Assembly (NCBI GenBank): GCA_021018815.1
Contig: JAITYX010000025.1
Span: 2,824,501-2,888,500 of the forward strand
DNA: 64,000 bases
Reading direction: 5' to 3'
Origin: Talinum fruticosum
Lineage: Eukaryota; Streptophyta; Magnoliopsida; Caryophyllales; Talinaceae
In this document: in pieces, positions 42,073 to 53,340 of the stretch
Numbering within the stretch: the first letter of the stretch is position 1
Layout: every line of letters starts with the position of its first letter
Notes under the pieces: model-generated
Seen by the model: only the letters and a program-made list of their open reading frames with translations
The model's database searches: none
Told to the model about the DNA's origin: nothing
Made by a program: the position numbers and the translations under genes

Positions 42073-43870
42073 GTGTTTTCGAAGAGCAAACATTCTCTCT
42101 CAAACAAGCAAGAAACATCTCAAGTAAGCACCAAAAGCTCTCAGCTCTCTCTTCTCTCTTATTTTTTTACTCTCTCTCTCTCTCTCTTCGAGCTATCTTC
42201 TCTCTCTTTCTCTCCAAGTTCATCTCCTCTCTTCTCAAAAATCCATAACTATACCGAAAAGAGGTTCAGCCCGGACTTTCTTAGTTCCGTAACCAAGAAG
42301 CCCCGAACCAAAAGCCAAGAGGGTCCTTCTAACCCCTCTAAAATATTTGTCACCCAACACCGACATTGGATGACAAATTCTTCCCAACCATAAAATTTTC
42401 GTGGTTGAACCATATCAAAACTACAGGGGTTTACAATTTCCTCTATTTCGGTGAGTTTATCTACCTAGAACTCGTTTCTAAGTTCAAATCTTTCTAGCTC
42501 GAGGGGATCCTCACCTCCAGAGTTCAAGATGTAGTTGTTTGAGTCAACGTCTCTCTACTCCACCGCTTATTCATAATATCATCTCTTTTCCTCAACAGCA
42601 ACCCTATACCTTTCAACGAGGTTGCTGATGAATTCTACGAGAAGTACGCCAAAGAAATCCCCGAGTCGACCAAAAACTTCTCGGTGACTCGGATGAAAAC
42701 GAAGCTCGTCTTCTTTGTTTCCTCGCTGATGAGAACCTTCTTCTCTCAAGCATTCCAAGCAAAGAGAATCCAAACTCCAAGATTCTCAAGGCTCTTTCTC
42801 GACATTCTAGAGGGCTACGAAGTAGACCTCTTCCAAGCAATCATAGAACGGATGGCCTCTGTGCTAGCTCGGACAAAGAAATCCACCCATCTTCCTTTTG
42901 GGGCTCTCCTCACCTTCATTTTTAAGCAATTCAAAGTCCCTCTCCCCGAGATCCTAACGCGGTTTCGAGGCTGCCATAGTAGTTGGCAAAAATAGCTTCT
43001 TGGCTATGGATACCAGGAGACCCAACCGGGTGTCTGCGTCCACAACTCAAAACTAAGGCAACCTTCTCCTCCGCCTTAGACTCGGACTCCTCTCTCTCTA
43101 CCTCCTCCACATAGTGGTGCTTCCACCTCAGGTGGTTCTCACGTTCTCTCTTCCGCTTTCTCTAACACAATGTTAGAAAAGCTCTCCTCCGTGTCCACCG
43201 AGATCAAGGACACTCTCTGGTCATTCAAGACTGTCCTTCGCTCTATGACCATAAACCAAAAGACAGCCCAATCTCAAATCCGAGAGCAGCAGGATGTGCT
43301 TCTTGAGATGAAGGCTCAGGTTAAGGAGTAGAAGGAATTGATCGAGCTCCTCTAAGAAAGGCACTCAAAAGCGGCTCAGGACCCGGTCAACTCGGATACA
43401 TCGAAGAGTCCTCGAGCCTTGCCAAAGCTCCTTCGAGTAGAGGTAGAAGAAGAAGAAGAGGAGGTCATGATCGAAGCAGCTCCTTCTAAGGAGAAGGAGG
43501 AAGGGGAGAAGGAAGAAGAAAAGAAGGAGTAAGAAGGAGCGAGAAACGAAGAAGCCGAGGGACAAGGTGCTCCCGCCCCTCAACCGGAGGTCGATTAGCT
43601 CGGACAGTAGTCCGAGTGATTCGGATGACCTCGCCGACACGAGTCGGTCGGCAGCGAGTCAAGCATGAGGAAGCACCACCGTTCATCGAGTTCCAAGAGG
43701 ATGAACCTCCGGACGATCTTGTTCCGGGTCGACCACTCGGAGCTGAGCCCATCCCGAGTTACCAGTGTTGCCCTTGCCAAGATCTTCAACATCTTCTCGC
43801 TCATACCAGCGTAGGTGCACCGCTTCGTTCATCCACTTCAACTCGGATCGCTCCTACTCCACTATCCTAA
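42073..43870 (+). pseudogene. Copia A extra (env-like position) ORF
   Basis: A decayed ORF of about 600 codons between pol and the 3' LTR, the place where SIRE elements carry an 'env-like' ORF. Order: Ser/Leu- and CT-tract-encoded N-terminus (42100-42240); 'TKKPRTKSQEGPSNPSKIF'; a conserved block LDD.FF.T..FSWL, TGVYN.L.F, IY.ELV (42360-42490); then VTRMKTKLVFFVSSLMRTFF, LFLDILEGYEVDLFQAIIER and LPFGALLTFIFKQFKVPLPE (42680-42955); a Ser/Pro linker; a coiled-coil region (43170-43330); and an acidic Glu/Lys-rich tail (43440-43560). The middle resembles the plant 'putative transposon protein' type rather than a classical glycoprotein: I see no convincing membrane anchor. An initiating ATG is not certain. 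Function unknown. Confidence 0.6.
42166..42189. repeat. (CT)n tract at the start of the extra ORF
   Basis: CT dinucleotide run; the equivalent (GA)n lies at 46030-46078 in copia B (minus-strand CT) and a shorter, interrupted one near 62840-62870 in C. Confidence 0.8.
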
Positions 43871-44384
43871 TTTTTTTTCCCAATTTCTTTTTAGTTTTTC
43901 TTTTTATGTTTTTTTATCCGGACAAACAAATTGTATCTACTTGATAGATTTTTCCTCTTTTTGTTTTTGCTTGAAAGGCAAGGGGAGAATACTTAGGAAA
44001 TTTTTTGTCTTGATTAGGGGAGTTTTCTCACCCTTTTTGTAGATATTTTTTTTTCGTGTTTATGTGAATATGAATGAAGTTTCGTGCTTATTTTTGAGTT
44101 TCAATCTCTTAGTATATTTTGCTCTTATATCAGCTCGGTTATGTATCTTTGATCCGATATAAGCGATATTCTAAGTCCGAATCACTTCATTAATTTCTAT
44201 GCGATATCTTATTCCGAGCTCGATACAATCTAAGTATAATAGCCGTAATACAATCTAAGTCCGAATCACTTTAGCTATTTCTGCGAGTCTATCTCTAAAC
44301 TACGATACACTCTCTCAGTAAGAATGAAAACTCGGATTGTTTCACTAACAAAGTTTCGATCCGACTATGTAATGCCTTTCATCA
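43871..44384 (+). other. 3' untranslated part of copia A
   Basis: T-rich, no ORF. It corresponds to 28020-28423 of B and 60890-61220 of C on the minus strand. Confidence 0.5.
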
Positions 44385-44397
44385 AAAAGGGGAGATT
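44385..44397 (+). other. Polypurine tract of copia A
   Basis: AAAAAGGGGAGAT directly before the LTR start TGAAGACTCGG. Confidence 0.8.
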
Positions 44398-45896
44398 GAA
44401 GACTCGGACTCTGCATTTATATTATTCTGAATACTAACAAGGAATCGGGGACAAATCTTATCCCTTCTAGGTTTTGATTACAAGTCATTCCGAGTATTAT
44501 AGAAACTTTTCGAGTGTTACGTAAACTATTGCATATGTTTTCGTTCGATTCGACTAACTCGTAAAGCACTCTCTTGTTCATCAATTTACTCCGATAGTTT
44601 TGAGTCATTAAAATATCACTCGGATTTATCGCATGTTCAAACATTCACTCTAACTCTTTCAAACTAAGTTCGACTTCATATTCTAAGTTAAAGTGAATTA
44701 CTGCGTTAATTCAACTTTGTAAGTCAAGCATGTTCCGATTAAAATATGTTTGTCTAGATTAAGTACGCATACTTTGTTATTATCTTTCTAACTTGATCTT
44801 TCTCTAGACCGACTCGGATGGAATTTGAGTATAATGAATATTAGAATCAGAAAATTCCACTCTTTTAGGACTCGAGATAATTATGCCTTAATTATCTTAA
44901 TTAAATTATTATCCGTGCTTAATGTTGGACCAAAGTATTTTATACTTTGAGAACCAAAATTGGTTTACTTTTGTAGTTTATCTAAACAAGGTTATCCTAC
45001 TTTTTGAATTTCAAAAGTAACCGACTTTAATCTGTCAATCACCAGCAGACAAGGCTTTTCTACTTCGAACAAGGCCTAGACACTCGTGTCAAGATTGTTT
45101 GTTTCCAAAACTGGAAATATTCAACGTTAAGCTCAACGGTGGTTTCCACCCTACTTTTCGGACACAGCCGGTGGATTGGGACATCTTAAGGAGTCAAGAG
45201 CCGTTGCACAACGTTCACATCTCAACGGGTGTTTTCCGAGCGACTCGGAAGAACCGTTACAACGGTCACGAGAGGACGTCTATTCGAAGATAGTCACAAC
45301 GGCTAATCCGCTTGGTCATCTATAAATAGAAGCCACTTTGCAAGACTTGAAGATTGCTGAACCCATTGCTGAAATTATATCTCTTTGTATAATACTCTTT
45401 CAATCTTCTTCTTACAACTCCCGATCTGTACTTAACACTTTTTGAGTTGTAAAGTCTTGTAGTCGATCACAAACTCTTTCTTACTCTCTAAGTAAGGTCC
45501 CTTGACTAACTCGTAAAGGTTAAATCAGCTCGATTGTCCCTAGTCGTAAAGGTTACCTCGGTTAGGAAGTACTAGATCGGATAAGGGAACTTCGAGTCCG
45601 AGAAAACTTTGTAAGGAATTGTCTAAGGGAGCAATTCTGGTTGAGTCGATCTACTGTATTTTGTGGATTCAAAATAGTGGATTTGACTTGGTGCTTGGAT
45701 TAGCACTGGTCGTGGTTTTCCGCCCAGGAGGGTTTCCCGTAATTCCGAGTTCATACTTTTCTAAGTCTAATCTAAACTCGCAGACAGTCTTGATTATTCA
45801 ATTTAAACTTTAACCCTCCATTTATTGTTTAAATTTCCTCTCACCCTATTCACTCCCCTTTAGGGTGACTAAGACTCTTCAAGAGCAAACCTTCGA
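44398..45896 (+). repeat. 3' LTR of copia A (about 1.5 kb)
   Basis: TGAAGACTCGG to AAACCTTCGA; the normal final CA is altered. TATA box TCTATAAATAGA at about 45319-45330. Followed by the GAGGG duplication. Confidence 0.85.
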
Positions 45897-46033
45897 GAGG
45901 GGTTAGAGGTACCGTCTTGAGGAGTTTTGGTGCGGGGCTTCTTGGTAGGAGACCCCAAAAATCTTATGCAGAACATCTTTTTGGCATGGTGAGAATTTTT
46001 GGAGAAATCGAGTGGACTCGGGAGGGAGAGGGA

Positions 46034-46081
<48 letters not shown>

Positions 46082-46320
46082 AAGAGCAGTTAGAATTCGG
46101 AGAGAGAGAGTGAGAATTCTTAGAGAGTAAGAAGGCAGTGGGTAAAGTAATGAAATGAAGGTAAAGGGATGCTATTTATAGTGAAAAGAATTACCTTCAG
46201 CCTTCGGTCCGACCTGAAGCTTTATTGGCCATCTAAGACACGTTTGACATTTCTGCTCTCCAACGGTTAGAATTCCAGCGGCTTTCTTCCAACGACTAGT
46301 TTTCTCTTATCGATGCGCGT
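45897..46320 (-). pseudogene. Extra ORF of copia B: start region and internal TATA box
   Basis: Minus-strand counterpart of 41960-42345 in copia A. The TATA box is CTATAAATAGCATCCC (46181-46166), followed by a CT-rich tract (46085-46020) and codons ending in the TKKP-like block with AAGAAGCCCCGCACCAAAA (about 45945). The ORF then continues on the far side of copia A at 35110. Confidence 0.6.
46022..46085. repeat. (GA)n microsatellite
   Basis: GGGAGGGAGA-type repeats pass into about 23 GA units. It lies in the leader of the copia B extra ORF. Confidence 0.9.
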
Positions 46321-47060
46321 GGCGGAGAGGGAGACATAGAAGAAAGATTTTTCAAAAATATTTATGAAATTCTCCATTTATCTAGAGACAATTACAGAGA
46401 TTTAATGTCCATTTTGTTCAAAAGCCGAGTCCGACTCGGTATGGTTTCGTGTGATTCGTAACACTCGAGACCTAATAACTCATAGCTCGGCTTCACTTGG
46501 TCAACTGAACCATTTGTTATTAAGACAAAAGAAAAACATATAACACATAATCATGCAAGAAAATTTCACTTATAAAATCACATAATCATGCATTAATCAT
46601 TCCAAGCTCATTCCTAATAAAATAAAACTAATCCTCACTAAGTGGCTTAGTAAAAATATTAGGTAACTAAAATTTTGTAGGAATGAATTCAAGTTTAATA
46701 TCACCTTTCTCATAATCGTCTCTTAGAAAATGATACCCGAGCTCAATATGCTTTGTCTTTGAGTGCTGAGCTGGATTCTAAGTGATGCTGATTGCACTTT
46801 GATTGTCACACTTGATTGGGATAGATTTGAATGAGAGTCCAAGATCCTTCAAGTGTTGCTTGATCCACATAATCTGAGCACAGACATGCTCTAGCTATAA
46901 TGTACTCAGCTTCAGCAGTTGATAGAGCAACCGAGTTCTGTTTCTTTTAGTGCCAAGATATGAGGGATTGACCCGAAATTGGCAGGCTCCTAATGTGCTC
47001 TTTCGTCAACTTTGTAACCAACATAGTTAGCATATGAGTATCCAAGTGAGAGTCGGTTAT
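46321..47060 (-). pseudogene. Copia B RNase H and pol C-terminus
   Basis: On the minus strand, TAEAEY, KHIELGYHFLRD and FTKPLSEDQF-like phrases run from about 47050 down to 46570. They match copia A 40990-41592 position by position. Frameshifted. 46321-46560 is the non-coding stretch ahead of the TATA box. Confidence 0.7.
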
Positions 47061-47079
47061 GAGTCCCTTGAAAACCAAA

Positions 47080-48110
47080 GACTAAGATTCCGATTCCCTG
47101 CAAGATATCCGAAAATCCTCTTCACCGCAGATGAGATGTGATTCTTTTGGATTAGCTTGAAATCTTGCACACAGACATACACTAAACATAATGTGTGCCC
47201 TACTGGATGTGATATATAATAGAAATCCAATCATACCTCTATAGAGTTTCGATCTCATCGCTTTATCTTTTTCATATGAGTCCAGTTTCATGTTGCTACT
47301 CATAAGTGTGGCTGCATGTTTCACATCTTAAAGCTTGTACTTCTTCAACAACTCCTTGGTATACTTAGTTTGATGGACATAGATCTCATCTTTGTCTTGT
47401 CTGATTTGTAGACCAAGAAATAAATTAAGTTCTCCCATCATGCTCATTTGGAACTCCTATCTCATCAACTCGGAAAACTCTCGACATAGAGTTTCATTAG
47501 TAGCTCCAAAAATAATATCATCAACATAAATATGAGCAATAAGGAAATCTTTCCCCTTGGTTTTTATGAAAAGAGTTTTGTCAATCTGACCTCCTTTGAA
47601 ATCATTTTCAACCAAGAAACTACTCAGTCTTTTATACCAAACTCTAGGAGCTTGTTTAAGATCATATAAAGCCTCGTTGCAATTTGAAAACATGATTTGG
47701 AAATTCTGAGTTTTCAAATCCAAGGGGTTGCTCAAAATAGACTTCCTCTTGAATGAAACCATTCAGAAAAGCACATTTAACATCCATTTGATAGAATTTA
47801 ATATTCATGCTAGATGCAAATGCCAATAAGATTCTAATTACTTCGATCCTAGCAACAAGTGCAAGGTTTCCCCACAATCAATTCCTTCCTCTTGATTGTA
47901 ACCTTGAGCCATAAGTCTAGCTTTATTTCCGACTACCCACCCATCCTCATCCAGTTTATTTTTAAAAACCCATTTGGTTCCTATGACAGGGTGGTCAAAA
48001 GGTCGTTTGGTTAAAGTCCGGACTTGGTTTCTTTCAAATTGATTGAGCTTTTCTTGCATGGCCTCGACTCATTCAGGTTCATTTAGGGCCTCTAGTGCAT
48101 TTCGGGTTTT
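47080..48110 (-). pseudogene. Copia B reverse transcriptase
   Basis: In order from 48060 leftwards: EKLNQFERNQVRTLTKRPFD, VIGTKWVFKNKLDEDG, KARLMAQGYNQEEGID, VARIEVIRILLAFASSMNIK, MDVKCAFLNGFIQEEVYFEQ, EALYDLKQAPRVWYKRLSSF and LIAHIYVDDIIFGATNE. It is better preserved than in copia A (YVDD intact, MDVK.AFLNG complete), but still frameshifted between 47870 and 47650. Confidence 0.85.
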
Positions 48111-48984
48111 GTTAATGATAAGAATGCAATGAATGCACATAGATTTTGCAAAGAAGAATAAGTTCTTACCCCACTTGTTGATGTCGGATAGAATGTTCTC
48201 GAGTGGGTGGCTCGAAGCGTATTTGAATGCTCTAGTTGTTCTCGGGTTTACCAAATTTGTTGGTTAAATTGGCTGATCTTCAATAGTTTGAGCTTGTTGA
48301 GTCTCCTCATTCGCTTGTCCTTCAACACCGTGAGCTGGCTCTTGAGCTTGTTCGATCCGAGTCACGGTGTTCGTCTTGCCTCATTTTGAGTTGCTTTCTT
48401 TTGACTCTTTCTAAGCTCGGCTTCAGTAAGATCATCTTCATCTCGACTCACTTGTTCTTCTCTGATCTATCTTCTATCCCTTGTAAAGCTCGTAGGGAGT
48501 TTTCTTTAAGATGGGCCCGATGAGGCATCCGTTGAGTGTGTAATGTACTATGTTGATTGCTTCGACCTGAAATAGTAAGGTAGATCATTTTCAATCATCA
48601 TCCTCCTTATTTCTTAAAGAGTTTGGTTCTTTCTCTCTACTACTCCGTTCCGTTGAGGAGTTCGGGTGCTGAGAAGTTGTGAGAGATACAGTTCTTGTGG
48701 TAGAACTCTGTAAATTCTAAGTAGTCGAAGTCCCTACCATTGTCGGTTCGAATTCTTCTAATCCGAGTCCGAGACTCCACTCGAATTTTTCTACGAGCTT
48801 ACTAAACTCTTTGAAAGCTTCATTCTTGTTCTTAAGAAAACAAACTCGGGTAAATCGTGAAATATCATCAAGAATCACAAGTACATATGATTTACCTCCG
48901 ACACTTTTCACGGAGATTTCACCACATAAATCCATATGAAGCATTTCAAGCACTTGTGGATGTAGAAATAGTTTTGAGAGGTTT
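48111..48984 (-). pseudogene. Copia B integrase
   Basis: LEMLHMDLCGEISVKSVGGK, SYVLVILDDISRFTRVCFLK and EFSKLVEKF at 48953-48780, followed by catalytic-core debris to about 48450 (including NGVVERKNQT-like residues around 48650-48620, frame-broken). It is separated from its pre-integrase finger by insertion of element D at 48984/48985. Confidence 0.75.
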
Positions 48985-49110
48985 TAATAGAGTATTAGGG
49001 ATATTATTGTATATAAAATAATTGTAAATTATTTTTCACGTATTATCTTCTATATATATAGAATGCCGGACTCCCATATTGTGAGAGTCATTCTGCCATT
49101 ATCCTTCACA
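48985..49110 (+). repeat. 5' LTR of element D
   Basis: About 126 bp from TAATAGAGTATTAGGG to ATCCTTCACA, containing the palindromic TTCTATATATATAGAA that doubles as TATA box (about 49050-49066). The usual TG start seems mutated or the boundary is off by a base or two. Confidence 0.8.
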
Positions 49111-49122
49111 TGGTATCGAGCC
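49111..49122 (+). other. Primer binding site of element D
   Basis: TGGTATCGAGCC directly after the LTR, the same variant as in copia A. Confidence 0.75.
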
Positions 49123-49720
49123 AAAGGCTCAATTTCAAATTTTAGTGCAACCCTAGCGACCGCCTCGTCACCAAAAAAAAAAAAACAGCGTTCACTGCTC
49201 ATCGTTCACGGCTGCGTCCGCCCACAAGCCCTAACCCTAGTTTTCTCTCTCCTCCATGGTCGCTCTTCCCGACTCGCCGCCGGCCACTTCGCTGCTTCCG
49301 CCGCCGTCGTCCCGGTCATCGGCCCTTCTTCTTCGAGCGGTGCATCCCCACGCATTCCTCGCCGGCGTTCCTTTTCCTTTCTTCTTCCGCCGCGCCTGCC
49401 CTGTTTCGGTTTCTCCCGAGTGTGGCCTCCGTCGTTCGGCTGCCTCCGCCTCCGGGCTTGCCTTTCCGCCGCCGTCACCTCTCCCTCTCGTCGCATGTCG
49501 GGCTCCCGCCGCCACCTTCGGCGTCTTTTCCCAGTGCTTTTGTCTAACATGCCGCAGCCTTCGGTGCCTTCCAGCTTCTCTGCGTCGCTGCGTTCTCCGC
49601 CGCCGCCGCTAGCCACGGTCATCCTCCGAGCACTCGCCGACGACATCACCGCGGCTCCTTTGCTCCGCCGCCGAGGGTGGTCTGCTGCCCCTTCCATCGT
49701 CTCTTTGGACGGTACACATT
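49123..49720 (+). other. GC-rich leader of element D
   Basis: About 500 bp of strongly GC-rich, CpG-rich sequence between primer site and gag, unlike the AT-rich surroundings. Both strands are open for 160-220 codons because stops are rare at this composition. The translations are Arg/Pro/Ser/Ala-rich with no domain. Probably untranslated leader or a captured GC-rich host fragment. Confidence 0.45.
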
Positions 49721-50700
49721 ACTAATTATGTTACGATTATTCTTCGTTCGGTTGACGATTATTTATCTTGGCGAGAGCAATTTTCCTCTTTCACTATTAT
49801 GCATCGATTAGTGGTATGCTTGATGGTTATGTTTCTCAACCGTCGTCTCACTTAGTCGTTGCCCGGGTTGTTCGGTTGTAAATCCTAATTACTCTTATTG
49901 GTTACGAGTTGATCGGTTGTTGCGTGCTTGGATTTTTGCTACTATTTCCCTGAAACCTTGAGTGAAGTTTGTAGCTTGCCTCGTTCCCTCCAAATCGGCG
50001 ACATTTAGAGTCTCGGTTTAACACTCGCTAGTTTAGCTCGGGCTCTTGACCTTAAACGCATGCTTACTCATGTTTCAATGGGCGAACATCAGTCCATGGA
50101 TGATTATCTCCGAACCATTAAGAATATAGCCGATTCACTTGCTCGCTATTCAGTCTCTCGTTACGAGACTTAGAACCGATTCGGCTTACTACTCGCTGGG
50201 CTCCCTTCGAGTATCATACCTTTGTCACTCGCCGACTCTTTGCTTCCTGGTGTTCACACTTTTGATGATCTGCACTCCAAACTTATCTTTTACGAGCAAC
50301 GACTTAATTTTGGGCATGTCCGTGATTCCCTACGCATCGGGCATTCGCCTCCCTTCTCTCACCTACGTCTACACCAAAGAGTGATGCTTCCAATTCGAGG
50401 GGTGCATCTTCGGGGTCATCCGGCTCGGGAAAGGAAACTCTAGCCACTACAATAAAGGAAGAGGGGTCGGAATAATCGTAATCGGAATCGCAACAACAAT
50501 CGTAACCATCAGTAAGCCTTCCACCGCAACAATTCTTCCGATCAAGCCTCCCTTAGGAGTGTGCCTACAGTGCATGCATTTTGTAATTCGGTTGGGTCAT
50601 TATCTTGTACTTTGGGTCCTTCTACTTCCTGTACTAACTACTCCCATGCGAGCACTAACTGTTCGAAGGGATATTAGGTTCCCGTCCTAATGTTGTTTGC
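49721..50700 (+). pseudogene. Element D gag
   Basis: Short frame-scattered matches to copia gag. One is RLNTLASLARALDLKRM followed by QSMDDYLRTIKNIADSLA around 50020-50135 (family phrase 'S..DYL..IK.IAD.LA'). Another is LPSEYHTFVT near 50200. An Arg/Asn/Gly-rich region follows around 50455-50510. Several stops. Confidence 0.6.
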
Positions 50701-50799
50701 GAAATTTGTCATGCTCCGGGAATTCTGCGACGGTTGCCCAAATTGTTATCAACCACGTCAACAACCAGCACTTCCTGCATTTGCTACTTTCAATCCGGT

Positions 50800-51000
50800 T
50801 GAAAATGGTGAACAACTCGTGGTATCTCGATTCAGCAGCGGCCTCTCACATGACTCCCGATGATGGTAAGCTATCTTCTAAATCTACTTACTCCGGTCCA
50901 ATTAAGGTTCGGGTTGGAAATGGAACCTTATTACCTATTTCTAATGTTGGCACTCGTTATTACAAACCGCTTCTCGGCCACTTCTTTTAAAACCTCGTTT
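50800..51000 (+). pseudogene. Element D protease
   Basis: NNSWYLDSAAASHMTPD, then KVRVGNGTLLPISNVG. The copia protease active site DSG.SHMT has Ala in place of Gly (DSAAASHMT) but keeps Asp. The frame is lost after about 50985. Confidence 0.75.
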
Positions 51001-51199
51001 ATCATGTGCCTCAATTTTAGCATAACCTCCTGTCGGTCAAACAATTGTGTCGGGATAATAATTGTCATGTCACCTTTCATTCCGATTCTGTTTCGTAAAG
51101 GACAACACCTCGGGTGATGTTCTTTTGCGAGCCCCAGTGTAGGCAATGTCTATCCCTTACGTCCGCCCATTGAGACACCTCATCTTTTAGCTAACCTAG

Positions 51200-52080
51200 C
51201 TCGAGTGGGACCGGCGATACCTGGCATCGGAGACTAGGACATTGTGGAGCTCGAGTTTTGGATTTACTTAGGAGAAATAAATCGTTAAACTTACAAATAG
51301 TTTTCATGATACTTGTACGACTTGTCGTTTGGCAAAGTCCCATACTCTTCCTTTTACTTTAGCGGAACATCGATCCGTTTCCCCTCTTGAATTAATACAT
51401 TCGGATGTTTGGCAATCACCTTGGCTTTCACATAAAGGTTTTCGATATCTTGTTGTGTTTATTGATGATTTTACCCGGTTTACATGGATTTATCCTATGC
51501 GATTGAAATCGAAGTATGTTCAATTTTTGCAATTTTCAGTGCTTTAGTTGAAAATCTTTTTAATTGCAAAATTAAAATGTTTCGAGTGATGGAGGTAAAG
51601 AGTTTGATAACTCTCCTCTTTTTGCTTATTTTCTTCAAAAAGGATCCTTTTCGAAAATCTCGTCCCGATACGCAACAACAGAATGGGGTTGCTGAGTGTA
51701 AGCATCGCCATATTTTGGAAATGACTCGGGCATTTCTAATTGATGCTTCCATGCCTGCTAAATTTTGGCTTGATGTCTGCTCTTACAGCTGTCTATACGA
51801 TCAATCGTTTACCTACACTCGTGTTGCAACATCGTTCTCCATTTGAGCTTTTATTTGGTCGTCCGCCTGATTATGGTTTTCTTAAACCTTTTGGTTGCAC
51901 TCTGTTTTCCAAATTTTGTTGCAAAGGCGTCCAATAAACTTTCTCCCCGTTCTGTTCACTATGTTTTTCTAGGCTATGCTCCTCATTATAAGGGCTATTG
52001 TTGTTTAGATCCCCTAACAGGTCGTGTTTATGTGAGTAGAAATGTGCGATTTCATGAAAAATATTTATCCTTTTCCTAAA
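51200..52080 (+). pseudogene. Element D integrase
   Basis: A pre-integrase remnant (W.RRLGH-like, 51215-51250) and TCRLAKSHTLPF lead into PLELIHSDVWQSPWLSHKGF, RYLVVFIDDFTRFTWIYPM, RHILEMTRAFLIDASMPAKF and KPFGCTLFSKF. The C-terminal FLGYAPHYKGYCCLDPLTGR with VYVSRNVRF follows. The Asp motifs of the core are recognisable; the middle is shortened and frame-broken. Confidence 0.8.
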
Positions 52081-52580
52081 CTTGTCTCTAGTTCGTCTCC
52101 TAATGCCCCTTTTGTGATAAAGGATATACTCGTCTCACCGCCACTCGTGCCTCGGTTGTCTCGCCTTCCACCCTTTCTTCCGGCTTGGTCTCCCGTACAC
52201 TGTTGAGCTGACCGGGCCGACCCAATCTTTGGTCCTCCCTTCCACGTTGTCCGAACCCGTTTCTTCTCCTGTTGCGGTGTCTCATTCTCTTCCCTTAGCC
52301 TCCTCATCCTCGTCGAGTCTCCACTCTAGCCCAATGCCTATGGCCCATGTCTCTCCCGAGCCTCGACACCGTGTCTCGCTATCTCTCCCTCCGCCCTTGG
52401 TCTTGTGTCCGCTTTATCCCCTATTGCGTCGGACCCCCGCTCGTACTAGTGCTTCTATATGTCACTCGCCAGTCCTCGCTACCTCTTCGAGTGTCCCTAT
52501 GTCTCTGTCCACCAATGTTCACCCTATGCGGACTCGGTCCAAGTCCGGCATTGCCAAACCTAGGCGTCTCCTGTCTCTCG
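52081..52580 (+). other. Element D integrase-RT linker
   Basis: Ser/Pro-rich low-complexity translation (SSSSSLHSSPMPMAHVSPEP), typical of the variable linker between integrase and RT in copia elements. Confidence 0.5.
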
Positions 52581-53340
52581 GTGTTGGTCTTGCTGAAATT
52601 GAACCTACATGTTTTTCACAAGCTTCCCGACATTCCAAATGGAAGGAAGCCATGGCCGAGGAGTACAATGCTTTGATTGCCAATAACACATGGGATTTGG
52701 TTCCATCTCAACCGAATCTTAATTTGGTTGGTAGTAAATGAGTTTACAAGATTAAATATCGATCCGATGGTACCTTGGAGAGGTACAAAGCTCGACTTGT
52801 AGCACAGGGGTTTCACCAACAACCGGTATTGACTACCATGAGACTTTCAGCCTCGTCGTTAAGCCTCGCTACTATTCGTCCGGTTCGACTCTTGCTCGTT
52901 TCCTTTCATTGGCCCATTCGCCAGCCTTGATGTCAAGAATGCCTTTTTACATGGCCATCTCACCGAGACAGTTCATATGAAACAACCTCCTGGGTTTGTT
53001 CATCCTGATTTCCCTACCCATGTTTGTCGCCTTAAAAGGCGCTCTATGGCTTGAAACGAGCTCCTCGTGCCTGGTTTCATCGCTTTAGCAACTTCCTTCT
53101 GTCTCATGGTTTTGTATGTAGCAATGCCGACACCTCCATGTTTGTTCTTCGAACTAGCAATCATGTCCTCATTCTCCTTCTTTACGTGGATGACATTATT
53201 TTGACTGGTAGTTCATCCACCTTACTCGCAGTCTTTTATTGATTCCCTTGCCGATCAATTTGCCATGAAGGATCTTGGGAACCTAAGTTATTTTCTTGGC
53301 ATTCAGGTGGTTCGATCTCCTTCGGATTATTTTTAACACG
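52581..53340 (+). pseudogene. Element D reverse transcriptase
   Basis: EPTCFSQASRHSKWKEAMAE, then EYNALIANNTWDLVP, RYKARLVAQGF and [34 protein letters not shown] keeps YVDD intact. Stop codons near 52740 and frameshifts around 52840-53040 break it. Sequence style differs from copia A/B, supporting a separate lineage. Confidence 0.85.

Larger units (their letters stand above)
35111..45896 (+). mobile_element. Copia A: full-length SIRE/Maximus-like Ty1/copia retrotransposon
   Basis: A 10.8-kb element inserted in the extra ORF of copia B. 5' LTR 35111-36605, primer site 36608-36619, gag, protease, integrase, RT, RNase H, extra ORF, polypurine tract (about 44385-44397), 3' LTR 44398-45896. Target duplication GAGGG at 35106-35110 and 45897-45901. 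Removing A and one GAGGG rebuilds the sequence found uninterrupted in the extra ORF of A itself (42330-42345, minus strand). All genes carry stops or frameshifts, so it is structurally complete but not autonomous now. Confidence 0.88.

Noticed and set aside
49063..49725. 220-codon plus-strand and 163-codon minus-strand frames as genes
   Set aside because: Same reason: a GC-rich leader of copia D. The plus frame even begins inside the LTR and primer site.
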